A program made the position numbers and the translations under genes. Positions 34,866-42,698 of a stretch of DNA of 64,000 nucleotides are shown piece by piece. Source of the stretch: Burkholderia thailandensis E264. GTDB taxonomy: Bacteria > Pseudomonadota > Gammaproteobacteria > Burkholderiales > Burkholderiaceae. The stretch covers positions 2,232,001 through 2,296,000 of the forward strand of contig NC_007651.1 in assembly GCF_000012365.1 (NCBI RefSeq), written 5' to 3'. The notes beneath the pieces were generated by a model that saw only the letters and a list, made by a program, of their open reading frames with translations, made no database searches and was not told the origin of the DNA. Position 1 is the stretch's first letter, and the number at the start of each line of letters is the position of its first letter.

Positions 34866-36153
34866 AGCGGCGCTCGAAGAGCTGGGACTCGCGCCCATGT
34901 GGGTGCGGCGCGGCGCGGCGCGCGCCGGCGGCGTGAACGAGGATGCGACGGGCGCGGCGCGGGAGACCGACGTCGCGGCGGTTGCGCTAGGGGCGCAACC
35001 GGTGTCGGATGCGGCGCGCCGGATGTCGCATGACGGCGCGCAAGGCAGGGGGCGCGGTGGTGCGGGGGCGCCGGCCGCGTCGACGTCTGCGGACGACGCA
35101 TCGGCCGACGGCGCCGCGCACGCGGAATCGATCGGGACCGCCGCGCTCGCCGACGGTCGCGCGGCGCCTGCGCGGCAGGCTGCCGACGCGCGCGGCCAAG
35201 CGCGGCAAGCGGCGGCCGAATCCGGCATGCGGGCGGCGGATGCGCCTGCGGCGTTCGAGTCGGGCGCGCGAAATTCGCGGGACTCGACGATCGCGCGCGC
35301 GGCTTCGACGGTCGAGCCGGTCGCCGCGGGCGGCGCGCGTCGCGTGCCGCCGCACGCCGCCGTCGCCGCCGCTGCCGCGGAATCGGCGGCCTTCGAGCAG
35401 GATGCGGCGCAGCCGGCACGTTCGTCGGCGGCGTCCGCGCCGGCCGCACGAACCGGGGGCGACGCCGGCGCGGCGGCAGCCGACGAAGACATGTCGTGGT
35501 TCGATCTCGAGCCGGGGGTCGAGCCCGCGCCGCCTGACGTCGCCGCGGAGCCCGCCGCTCGCGCGCCGTCCGTCGCCGAGCTCGGCTGGGACGAATTGCG
35601 CGCGCGCGTGGCCGACTGCGAGCGCTGCCGTCTTTGCGAGAAGCGCACGAACACGGTGTTCGGCGTCGGCGACGAGCGCGCGGACTGGATGCTCGTCGGC
35701 GAGGCGCCGGGCGAGAACGAGGACAAGCAGGGCGAGCCGTTCGTCGGCCAGGCGGGCAAGCTGCTCGACAACATGCTGCGCGCGCTCGCGCTCAAGCGCG
35801 GCGAGAACGTCTATATCGCGAACGTGATCAAGTGCCGGCCGCCCGGCAACCGCAATCCCGAGCCCGACGAGGTCGCGCGCTGCGAGCCGTATCTGCAGCG
35901 ACAAGTCGCGCTCGTGAAGCCGAAGCTGATCGTCGCGCTCGGCCGCTTCGCCGCGCAGACGCTTCTCAAGACGGACGGAAGCATCGCCTCGATGCGCGGG
36001 CGCGTGCACGAGTACGAAGGCGTGCCCGTGATCGTCACGTACCATCCGGCGTATCTGCTGCGCAGCCTGCAGGACAAGGCGAAAGCCTGGTCCGATCTGT
36101 GCCTCGCGAACGATACCTACCGGAGTGCCGCGCCGGCCGCCGATCCGCAATGA
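34852..36153 (+). CDS. Uracil-DNA glycosylase, family 4 (Fe-S type), with long N-terminal extension
   Basis: 433 residues, about twice the usual family length. The catalytic domain is residues ~245-425: Fe-S ligands C259, C262, C328 and C344, uracil-site motif GEAPG (283-287) in [17 protein letters not shown], and HPAYLLR with H398. It removes uracil from DNA to start base excision repair. Residues ~20-240 are Ala-rich, low complexity and probably disordered. The start is supported by GGAGG at 34842-34846 and by overlap with the end of rimI; an internal Met (MSWFDLEPG) would give a normal-length enzyme. The next gene overlaps its stop. Confidence 0.9.
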   Translation: MALAEAALEELGLAPMWVRRGAARAGGVNEDATGAARETDVAAVALGAQPVSDAARRMSHDGAQGRGRGGAGAPAASTSADDASADGAAHAESIGTAALADGRAAPARQAADARGQARQAAAESGMRAADAPAAFESGARNSRDSTIARAASTVEPVAAGGARRVPPHAAVAAAAAESAAFEQDAAQPARSSAASAPAARTGGDAGAAAADEDMSWFDLEPGVEPAPPDVAAEPAARAPSVAELGWDELRARVADCERCRLCEKRTNTVFGVGDERADWMLVGEAPGENEDKQGEPFVGQAGKLLDNMLRALALKRGENVYIANVIKCRPPGNRNPEPDEVARCEPYLQRQVALVKPKLIVALGRFAAQTLLKTDGSIASMRGRVHEYEGVPVIVTYHPAYLLRSLQDKAKAWSDLCLANDTYRSAAPAADPQ

Positions 36154-37130
36154 GTGCCGCGGCGTCGCCCGTGCCGCTGAGCGCGTTGCGCGACGCGGCC
36201 GTGCGCGACCTCGCGTGGCTGCTGTCGAGTGCGAGCCTGCTCGCGCCGTCGGCGGGCGCACCGCTCGCGCAGCCGTGGGCGAGCGTTGCCGACGCGGCGG
36301 GAGCGGCCGCGTGGCTTGCCGCGCTCGATGCGCGGCCCGCGCCGCTGCACGACACGCTCGCGCAGGCGCGGCCGGTTCGTCTCGGCCGCTACGCCGAATG
36401 CTTGCTCGGCTTTTTCCTCGAACGTGCGCCGTCGCTGAGGCTCGTCGCCGCGAATCTGCCGTTGAGGTTCAACGGCCGTACGCTCGGCGAATGCGATTTC
36501 CTGATCGAGACCGCGCGCGGCGAGCGCCTGCACTGGGAACTCGCGGTCAAGTGCTATCTATGCATCGCGGCGGCGGGCGCCGCGTCGCTCGCCGATTTCG
36601 TCGGCCCGAATCTCGCCGACCGCTTCGACCTGAAGCGCGCGAAGCTCGTCGATCATCAACTGCTGCTCACGGCCCGCGACGAGTTCGCGTCGCTCGGCCA
36701 CGCGGGGCCGTGGCGCGCGCAGATGCTCGTAAAGGGGTGGCTCTTCTATCGCGCGGGCGATGACGTGAATGCGAGCGGCGCGATCGTCGATCCGCCCGAA
36801 GTCGATGCCGATCATCCGCGCGGCTTCTGGATCACGCGCGAAGCGTGGCCGAAGTTCGCACGCGCCGCGGCGCGGCGCGCCGCCGCGTGGATCATGCTGC
36901 CGCGCCTCGCGTGGCTCGCGCCGCGCGCGATCGACGATGCGGACGTGGCCTGCGGGCGCTGCACGCTGCTCACGCCAGCGGCCGCGCTCGACGAGGCCGC
37001 GCGACAGCCGGGGCCGTCGCTCGTCGCCGCGCTCGTGCGCGACGCGGATTCGGTGTGGCGCGAAACCTCGCGCGGCTTCATCGTGCCCGACGATTGGCCG
37101 CAGCGGGCGATCGCGTTCGCCGCGCGCTGA
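36150..37130 (+). CDS. DUF1853 family protein, PD-(D/E)XK nuclease-like
   Basis: A 326-residue cytoplasmic protein with no signal or membrane segment. It resembles DUF1853 proteins. A central segment, CDFLIETARGERLHWELAVK, has the spacing of a PD-(D/E)XK phosphodiesterase core: D116, E130 and K134, though the E-x3-K spacing is not the canonical E-x-K. From memory, DUF1853 has been placed in that superfamily by remote-homology work; activity is unproven. Its start overlaps the glycosylase stop (ATGA), implying translational coupling and a possible role with DNA repair. It is the last gene of the tsaB operon. Confidence 0.75.
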   Translation: MSAAASPVPLSALRDAAVRDLAWLLSSASLLAPSAGAPLAQPWASVADAAGAAAWLAALDARPAPLHDTLAQARPVRLGRYAECLLGFFLERAPSLRLVAANLPLRFNGRTLGECDFLIETARGERLHWELAVKCYLCIAAAGAASLADFVGPNLADRFDLKRAKLVDHQLLLTARDEFASLGHAGPWRAQMLVKGWLFYRAGDDVNASGAIVDPPEVDADHPRGFWITREAWPKFARAAARRAAAWIMLPRLAWLAPRAIDDADVACGRCTLLTPAAALDEAARQPGPSLVAALVRDADSVWRETSRGFIVPDDWPQRAIAFAAR

Positions 37131-37306
37131 TCGGCGCCGGTTCGTGGCGGCGCGAGGTGGGTCGGGCGATGGAGTTGGCCGATCGCGCGCCGCATGGCGA
37201 GATCGCGATGCGCGTGCCCGCTATCGGCGAGCGCCCGCCGTGAACCGCGTGGCGCTCGCCGCGCGGTCGAAGCCGCGCGACTCGAGCGAGCTTCGGCCCG
37301 TGCGGC

Positions 37307-38116
37307 TCACCACCACCGATAGAAATGGTGCACGGGGCCGACGCCCTGTCCGACATCGAGCCGCCCGCTCGCGCCGATCGCGCCCGTCAGATAGGTCTTC
37401 GCATCGGCGATCGCGTCCGCGAGCGTCGCCCGCTGCGGCAGCAGCGCGGCGATCGCCGACGATAGCGTGCACCCGGTGCCGTGCGTGTTCGCGACCGGCA
37501 GCCGCGCGCCCGCGAAGCGCCGCGCGCCGCCCGCCTGGATCAGCCAGTCCGGGCTTTCGCGCTCGGCGCCGAGATGGCCGCCTTTCATCAGCACCGCCTT
37601 CGCGCCGCGGGCGACGAGCGCTTCGCCCTGGCGCACCATGTCTTCCTCGGTCGTCGCGGCCGCGACGCCGAGCAGCTCGGCCGCCTCCGGCAGATTCGGC
37701 GTGACGAGATCGGCGAGGGGCAGCAATTCGTCGCGCAGCGCGTCGACGGCGTCGGGCGCGAGCAGCGCGTGCGCGCTCTTCGAGATCATCACCGTGTCGA
37801 GCACGACATGGCGCGGCGCGTAGCGCGCGAGTGCGGCCGCGACCGCGCGCACGATCGACGCGTTCGCGAGCATGCCGATCTTCACCGCGGCGATGCGGAT
37901 GTCGCCGAACACCGCATCGAGCTGCGCGGTCACGAAGCCCGCATCGGGCGCATGCACGCCCGTCACGCCGCGCGTGTTCTGCGCGGTGAGCGCGGTGATC
38001 ACGCTCGCGCCGTAAGCGCCGAGCGCGGAGAACGTCTTCAGGTCGGCCTGGATGCCGGCGCCGCCGCCCGAGTCGGAGCCGGCGATCGTCAGCGCGTTGG
38101 GAATCGGTCGGGTCAT
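37307..38116 (-). CDS. thiD: Hydroxymethylpyrimidine (phosphomethylpyrimidine) kinase
   Basis: A 269-residue ribokinase-fold enzyme of thiamine synthesis that phosphorylates HMP and HMP-phosphate. Motifs are AGSDSGGGAGIQADLKTF at the N-terminus, KIGML and the ATP/anion-hole signature NTHGTGCTLSSAIAA near residues 205-220. It is a stand-alone ThiD without a fused ThiE. No TPP riboswitch is seen upstream. It converges on the DUF1853 gene. Confidence 0.95.
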   Translation of the reverse strand: MTRPIPNALTIAGSDSGGGAGIQADLKTFSALGAYGASVITALTAQNTRGVTGVHAPDAGFVTAQLDAVFGDIRIAAVKIGMLANASIVRAVAAALARYAPRHVVLDTVMISKSAHALLAPDAVDALRDELLPLADLVTPNLPEAAELLGVAAATTEEDMVRQGEALVARGAKAVLMKGGHLGAERESPDWLIQAGGARRFAGARLPVANTHGTGCTLSSAIAALLPQRATLADAIADAKTYLTGAIGASGRLDVGQGVGPVHHFYRWW

Positions 38117-38205
38117 GGCGGCGAGGCGGGAAAGGTTGCGGCTTCAGGGCAAAGGCGCGTGGGACGCGATGCGCCGCTTCGTCGACGAGCGGCGCGCGCC
38201 GCGGC

Positions 38206-39513
38206 TCAGTGCTTCGATTCGCCGATCAGCGCGACGGAATCGAAGCGGCGCTGGTTCGCGATATGCAGCCGCATCACGAGCCACATCGTCAGGCACACGA
38301 ACGTGCCGAACAGCACGATCACGACGCCCACCGGCACGTCCAGCCACACGAGCGCCGCATACACGCAGAGCATCACGAGCACCGACAGGTTTTCGTTGAA
38401 GTTCTGCACGGCGATCGAATGACCGGCCGACAGCAGCACGTGGCCGCGATGCTGGAGCAGCGCATTCATCGGGACGACGAAGAAGCCGGACAGCGCGCCG
38501 ACGAACATCAGGAACACGTATGCGACGAGCAGATAGAAGGGCAAATGCAGGTGCCCGATGCGCAGCGCCCAGTGCGCGGGGAACAGCTCGCGCGTGTAGA
38601 ACGCCATCAGCATCACGGCGATGCCCATCACGATGCCGACGGGCAGCACGGTGAGCGACTTGCGCAGCGGAATCCGGCTCGCGGCGATCATCGCGCCGGC
38701 GGCGACGCCGAGCGCGACCACCGCCTGCAGGATCGCGCCTTCCGACAGCGACATGCCGAGCGACACCTCCGCCCACTTGAGCACGATGAACTGCAGCGTC
38801 GCGCCCGCGCCCCAGAAGAGCGTCGTGACGGCGAGCGAGATCTGGCCGAGCTTGTCGCGCCAGAGCGCCATGAAGCAGTCGGCGAAATCGGTGACGAGCT
38901 TGAGCGGGCCGTGCTGCTGTTTCGGATAGCGCGCGCCCGTGTCGGGAATGCGCAGGTTGAAGAGCGCGGCCGTGACGTAGATCGCCATGATGATGAGCAT
39001 CGCGGCCTCGGCGGGCGTGTTGATCGAAGGCGGCGTGTGCGCGATCACGTGCGACGCGATCTTCGGGCTGATGAGCGCGCCGCCGAGCACGGTGCCGAGG
39101 ATGATCGAGCCGACCGTCGTGCCCTCGATCCAGCCGTTCGCGGCGACGAGCCGCTCGGGCGGCAGCAGTTCGGTCAGGATGCCGTACTTCGCGGGCGAAT
39201 AGGCGGCGGCGCCGAAGCCGACGATCCCGTACGCGATGAGCGGATGCGCGCCGAACAGCATGATGAGGCAGCCGACGACCTTGATCGAATTGGTGATGAA
39301 CATCACGTGCCCTTTCGGGCGCGAGTCGGCGAACGCGCCGACGAAGGCGGCGAGCACCACGTACGACAGGACGAAGAACAGCTTCAGGAGCGGTATCATC
39401 CAGTTCGGCGCGTGGAGGTCTTTGAGCAGGGCGATCGCGGCGATGAGAAGAGCGCTGTCGGCCAACGACGAGAAAAACTGCGCGGCCATGATGGAGTAAA
39501 AACCTTTTTTCAT
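38206..39513 (-). CDS. MFS transporter, LplT (lysophospholipid flippase)-like
   Basis: About 435 residues with 11-12 predicted transmembrane helices. The sequence begins MKKGFYSIMAAQFFSSLADSAL, as in LplT-type transporters; ADSRPKGHVMF is the MFS A-like loop. LplT moves lysophosphatidylethanolamine back across the inner membrane for re-acylation; here the acyltransferase partner is not adjacent, so substrate assignment is by similarity only. The ATG at 39513 follows an unlikely Arg/Ala-rich in-frame extension. It is divergent from alr with ~210 bases between. Confidence 0.82.
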   Translation of the reverse strand: MKKGFYSIMAAQFFSSLADSALLIAAIALLKDLHAPNWMIPLLKLFFVLSYVVLAAFVGAFADSRPKGHVMFITNSIKVVGCLIMLFGAHPLIAYGIVGFGAAAYSPAKYGILTELLPPERLVAANGWIEGTTVGSIILGTVLGGALISPKIASHVIAHTPPSINTPAEAAMLIIMAIYVTAALFNLRIPDTGARYPKQQHGPLKLVTDFADCFMALWRDKLGQISLAVTTLFWGAGATLQFIVLKWAEVSLGMSLSEGAILQAVVALGVAAGAMIAASRIPLRKSLTVLPVGIVMGIAVMLMAFYTRELFPAHWALRIGHLHLPFYLLVAYVFLMFVGALSGFFVVPMNALLQHRGHVLLSAGHSIAVQNFNENLSVLVMLCVYAALVWLDVPVGVVIVLFGTFVCLTMWLVMRLHIANQRRFDSVALIGESKH

Positions 39514-39723
39514 CTGAAGCGATGCGTTCCTCGCGGCGGCTCGGCCGCGCGGGCCGTGCAATCGGACTTATTCCGTTCGAAATGGGTTGTGCGCACGGCT
39601 TTATATCACGAAAATACGTCAATTCGGACTAGCAAGATCCCCCGATCGTTCCGCGCGTATCGGCGTCGCGCCCAAAAGGCGCGATAAGCTGATGATTCGC
39701 AAGCGTCTTTACTGAAATTTCCT

Positions 39724-40794
39724 ATGCCGCGCCCGATTTCCGCCACGATCCACACCGCAGCCCTCGCGAACAATCTCACCGTCGTGCGCCGCCACGCCGC
39801 CCAGTCGAAGGTCTGGGCGATCGTCAAGGCGAACGCGTACGGGCACGGTCTCGCACGGGTCTTCCCCGGGCTGCGCGGCACCGACGGCTTCGGCCTGCTC
39901 GACCTCGACGAGGCCGTGAAGCTGCGCGAGCTCGGCTGGGCCGGGCCGATCCTGCTGCTCGAAGGCTTCTTCCGGTCGACCGACATCGACGTGATCGACC
40001 GCTACAGCCTGACGACCGCGGTGCACAACGACGAGCAGATGCGCATGCTCGAGACCGCGCGGCTGTCGAAGCCCGTCAACATTCAACTGAAGATGAACAG
40101 CGGAATGAACCGGCTCGGCTACGCGCCGGAGAAGTTCCGCGCCGCGTGGGAGCGTGCGCGCGCGTGCCCGGGCATCGGCCAGATCACGTTGATGACCCAT
40201 TTTTCGGACGCCGACGGCGAACGCGGCGTGGCCGAGCAGATGGCGACGTTCGAGCGCGGCGCGCAAGGCATTGCCGGCGCGCGCAGCCTCGCGAACTCGG
40301 CCGCCGTGCTCTGGCACCCGTCGGCGCACTTCGATTGGGTGCGGCCCGGCATCATGCTGTACGGCGCATCGCCGTCCGGGCATTCGGCGGACATCGCGGG
40401 CAAGGGCCTGCAGCCGACGATGACGCTCGCCTCCGAACTGATCGCCGTGCAGACGCTCGCGAAGGGGCAGGCGGTGGGCTACGGCTCCGTGTTCGTCGCC
40501 GAGGATACGATGCGCATCGGCGTCGTCGCGTGCGGCTACGCGGACGGTTATCCGCGGATCGCGCCCGAGGGCACGCCCGTCGTCGTCGACGGCGTGCGCA
40601 CGCGGATCGTCGGCCGCGTGTCGATGGACATGCTGACCGTCGATCTCACGCCCGTGCCGCAGGCCGGCGTCGGCGCGCGCGTCGAGCTTTGGGGCGAGAC
40701 GCTGCCGATCGACGACGTCGCCGCGCGCTGCATGACGGTCGGCTACGAGCTGATGTGCGCGGTCGCGCCGCGCGTGCCGGTGCGTGCCGAGTAA
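39724..40794 (+). CDS. alr: Alanine racemase
   Basis: A 356-residue fold-type III PLP enzyme making D-alanine for peptidoglycan. The PLP lysine is K35 in [11 protein letters not shown], the signature of the family. The C-terminal base tyrosine lies in the [21 protein letters not shown] region, and [10 protein letters not shown] is the conserved closing motif. It has no signal peptide, so it is the cytoplasmic biosynthetic type. radA follows at once. Confidence 0.96.
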   Translation: MPRPISATIHTAALANNLTVVRRHAAQSKVWAIVKANAYGHGLARVFPGLRGTDGFGLLDLDEAVKLRELGWAGPILLLEGFFRSTDIDVIDRYSLTTAVHNDEQMRMLETARLSKPVNIQLKMNSGMNRLGYAPEKFRAAWERARACPGIGQITLMTHFSDADGERGVAEQMATFERGAQGIAGARSLANSAAVLWHPSAHFDWVRPGIMLYGASPSGHSADIAGKGLQPTMTLASELIAVQTLAKGQAVGYGSVFVAEDTMRIGVVACGYADGYPRIAPEGTPVVVDGVRTRIVGRVSMDMLTVDLTPVPQAGVGARVELWGETLPIDDVAARCMTVGYELMCAVAPRVPVRAE

Positions 40795-40804
40795 GGGCGC
40801 GCGC

Positions 40805-42181
40805 ATGGCGAAGCAGAAGACGGTTTTCGTCTGCACCGAGTGCGGCGGGCAGACGCCGAAGTGGCAGGGGCAATGCCCGTCGTGCCAAGCATGGAACACT
40901 CTCGTCGAATCGGTGGAGAGCGCGCCGTCCGCGCACCGCTTCCAGTCGCTCGCCAAGCGCGCGCCCGTGCAGCGGCTCGCCGACATCGAGGCGGCCGACG
41001 TGCCGCGCTTCTCGACCGGGATCGGCGAATTCGACCGGGTGCTGGGCGGCGGGCTCGTCGCGGGCGGGGTCGTGCTGATCGGCGGCGATCCGGGGATTGG
41101 CAAGTCGACGCTGCTGTTGCAGTCGCTCGCGCAGATCGCGAGCGAGCGGCCGGCGCTCTATATCAGCGGCGAGGAATCGGGCGCGCAGATCGCGCTGCGC
41201 GCGCAGCGGCTCGCGCTTCTCGAAGGCGGCGCGAGCGCGGCCGACCTGAAGCTCCTCGCCGAGATCCAGCTCGAGAAAATCCAGGCGACGATCGACGCCG
41301 AGCGGCCCGACGTCGCGGTCATCGACTCGATCCAGACGATCTACTCGGAGGCGCTGACGTCGGCGCCCGGCTCGGTCGCGCAAGTGCGCGAATGCGCGGC
41401 GCAATTGACGCGCATCGCGAAGCAATCGGGCACGGCGATCATCATGGTCGGCCACGTGACGAAAGAGGGCAATCTCGCGGGGCCGCGCGTGCTCGAGCAC
41501 ATCGTCGACACCGTGCTGTACTTCGAAGGCGATACGCATTCGTCGTTCCGGCTCGTGCGCGCGTTCAAGAACCGCTTCGGCGCGGTCAACGAACTCGGCG
41601 TGTTCGCAATGACCGAGCGCGGCTTGCGCGGCGTCGCGAATCCGTCCGCGCTGTTCCTGTCGCAGCACACGGAGGTCGTGCCGGGCTCGTGCGTGCTCGT
41701 CACGCAGGAGGGCACGCGGCCGCTGCTCGTCGAGGTGCAGGCGCTTGTCGATACCGCGAACGTGCCGAATCCGCGCCGGCTCGCGGTCGGTCTCGAACAG
41801 AACCGGCTCGCGATGCTGCTCGCCGTGCTGCACCGGCATGCAGGCATCGCGTGCTTCGATCAGGACGTGTTCCTGAACGCGGTCGGCGGCGTGAAGATCA
41901 CCGAGCCTGCCGCCGATCTCGCGGTGCTGCTCGCGATCCACTCGTCGATGCGTAACAAACCGTTGCCAAAGGGTCTGATCGTATTCGGCGAAGTCGGACT
42001 CGCGGGCGAGATCCGGCCGTCGCCGCGCGGGCAGGAGCGCCTGCGCGAGGCCGCGAAGCTTGGCTTCACGACCGCGCTGATTCCGAAGGCGAATGCGCCG
42101 AAACAGCCGATCGACGGGCTTCGCGTGCACGCAGTCGAGCGCATCGAGCAGGCGATCGACCAGATCCGCGTGCTCGAATGA
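40805..42181 (+). CDS. radA: DNA repair protein RadA
   Basis: A 458-residue RecA-like branch-migration helicase. It has an N-terminal zinc finger (C10, C13, C24, C27), Walker A GDPGIGKST (about 93-101), the RadA-specific KNRFG motif (in FKNRFGAVNE) and a C-terminal Lon-like domain ending with GEVGLAGEIRP. It processes recombination intermediates with RecA. The ATG at 40805 lies 10 bases after the alr stop, so the two form an operon. Confidence 0.97.
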   Translation: MAKQKTVFVCTECGGQTPKWQGQCPSCQAWNTLVESVESAPSAHRFQSLAKRAPVQRLADIEAADVPRFSTGIGEFDRVLGGGLVAGGVVLIGGDPGIGKSTLLLQSLAQIASERPALYISGEESGAQIALRAQRLALLEGGASAADLKLLAEIQLEKIQATIDAERPDVAVIDSIQTIYSEALTSAPGSVAQVRECAAQLTRIAKQSGTAIIMVGHVTKEGNLAGPRVLEHIVDTVLYFEGDTHSSFRLVRAFKNRFGAVNELGVFAMTERGLRGVANPSALFLSQHTEVVPGSCVLVTQEGTRPLLVEVQALVDTANVPNPRRLAVGLEQNRLAMLLAVLHRHAGIACFDQDVFLNAVGGVKITEPAADLAVLLAIHSSMRNKPLPKGLIVFGEVGLAGEIRPSPRGQERLREAAKLGFTTALIPKANAPKQPIDGLRVHAVERIEQAIDQIRVLE

Positions 42182-42256
42182 GCGCGGCGCTCGGCGGGCG
42201 TGTTCCGGCCCGCCGCCTTTCACGCGCGGTCATGCGCGGATCGGGGACGTAAAACC

Positions 42257-42284
42257 ATGTAACGTTTTGGTACGCTGATGTAAC
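42257..42284. promoter_or_regulatory. ATGTAAC direct repeat upstream of the DUF2866-like gene
   Basis: ATGTAAC occurs at 42257-42263 and 42278-42284, exactly 21 bases apart, about two helical turns. Both lie just upstream of the 42308 start. Such phasing suits a dimeric DNA-binding protein; no regulator is identified. Confidence 0.4.
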
Positions 42285-42307
42285 CCTTTTGCAGCCTGTT
42301 TTTTTCT

Positions 42308-42622
42308 ATGCTTGCCCGGGTTGTCTTGCCGCATGATGCGGGAAAGGGAAGCGTGTTGAAACGATCTCATCAAGCCAGTGCGCAGCCGCGCACGTACAAC
42401 GTCCGGGGATGCCGCGTGTCCGAGCCGATCGGCGCGCCGTGGGGCGGCGGTTGCCGGATCGTCGAATGGATTGGCGGAGACGGGCGGATTGCCCGCCGCG
42501 TCGCCGCCGTCAACGTGACCGAGGCGGAGGTGTATGCGATGATCCGCCGGCCGGTCGAAGGTCGTCGCTACCTGATGGGCGACGACGAGCAGATGCCGCG
42601 CGACACGCTGCCGCGGAGGTGA
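42308..42622 (+). CDS. Small conserved protein, DUF2866-like
   Basis: A 104-residue cytoplasmic protein. The core VRGCRVSEPIGAPWGGGCRI, then VEWIGGDGRIARRVAAVNVTEAEV, looks like the Burkholderia DUF2866 family, of unknown function. The ATG at 42308 is used here; a GTG at 42353, preceded by AAGGGAA, is an equally good start and would leave a protein of about 89 residues matching the conserved part. It follows radA by ~125 bases with its own probable promoter region. Confidence 0.65.
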   Translation: MLARVVLPHDAGKGSVLKRSHQASAQPRTYNVRGCRVSEPIGAPWGGGCRIVEWIGGDGRIARRVAAVNVTEAEVYAMIRRPVEGRRYLMGDDEQMPRDTLPRR

Positions 42623-42663
42623 TCCCGAGCTGCATCGCCCGGAGCGCGGCGCGGGCGATGGGC

Positions 42664-42684
42664 GATACCCGATACCCGATACCC
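42664..42684. repeat. GATACCC heptamer, three tandem copies
   Basis: Three perfect consecutive copies of GATACCC lie just downstream of the yheS stop (minus strand), with a related ACCCGATAC nearby at about 42701. Possible variable-number repeat. Confidence 0.8.
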
Positions 42685-42698
42685 GCGCGCCGCTTGCG

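Noticed and set aside
37250..38150. A TPP riboswitch for thiD
   Set aside because: No thi-box-like conserved sequence is visible on the minus strand upstream of 38116; the 89 bases to the next gene look ordinary.
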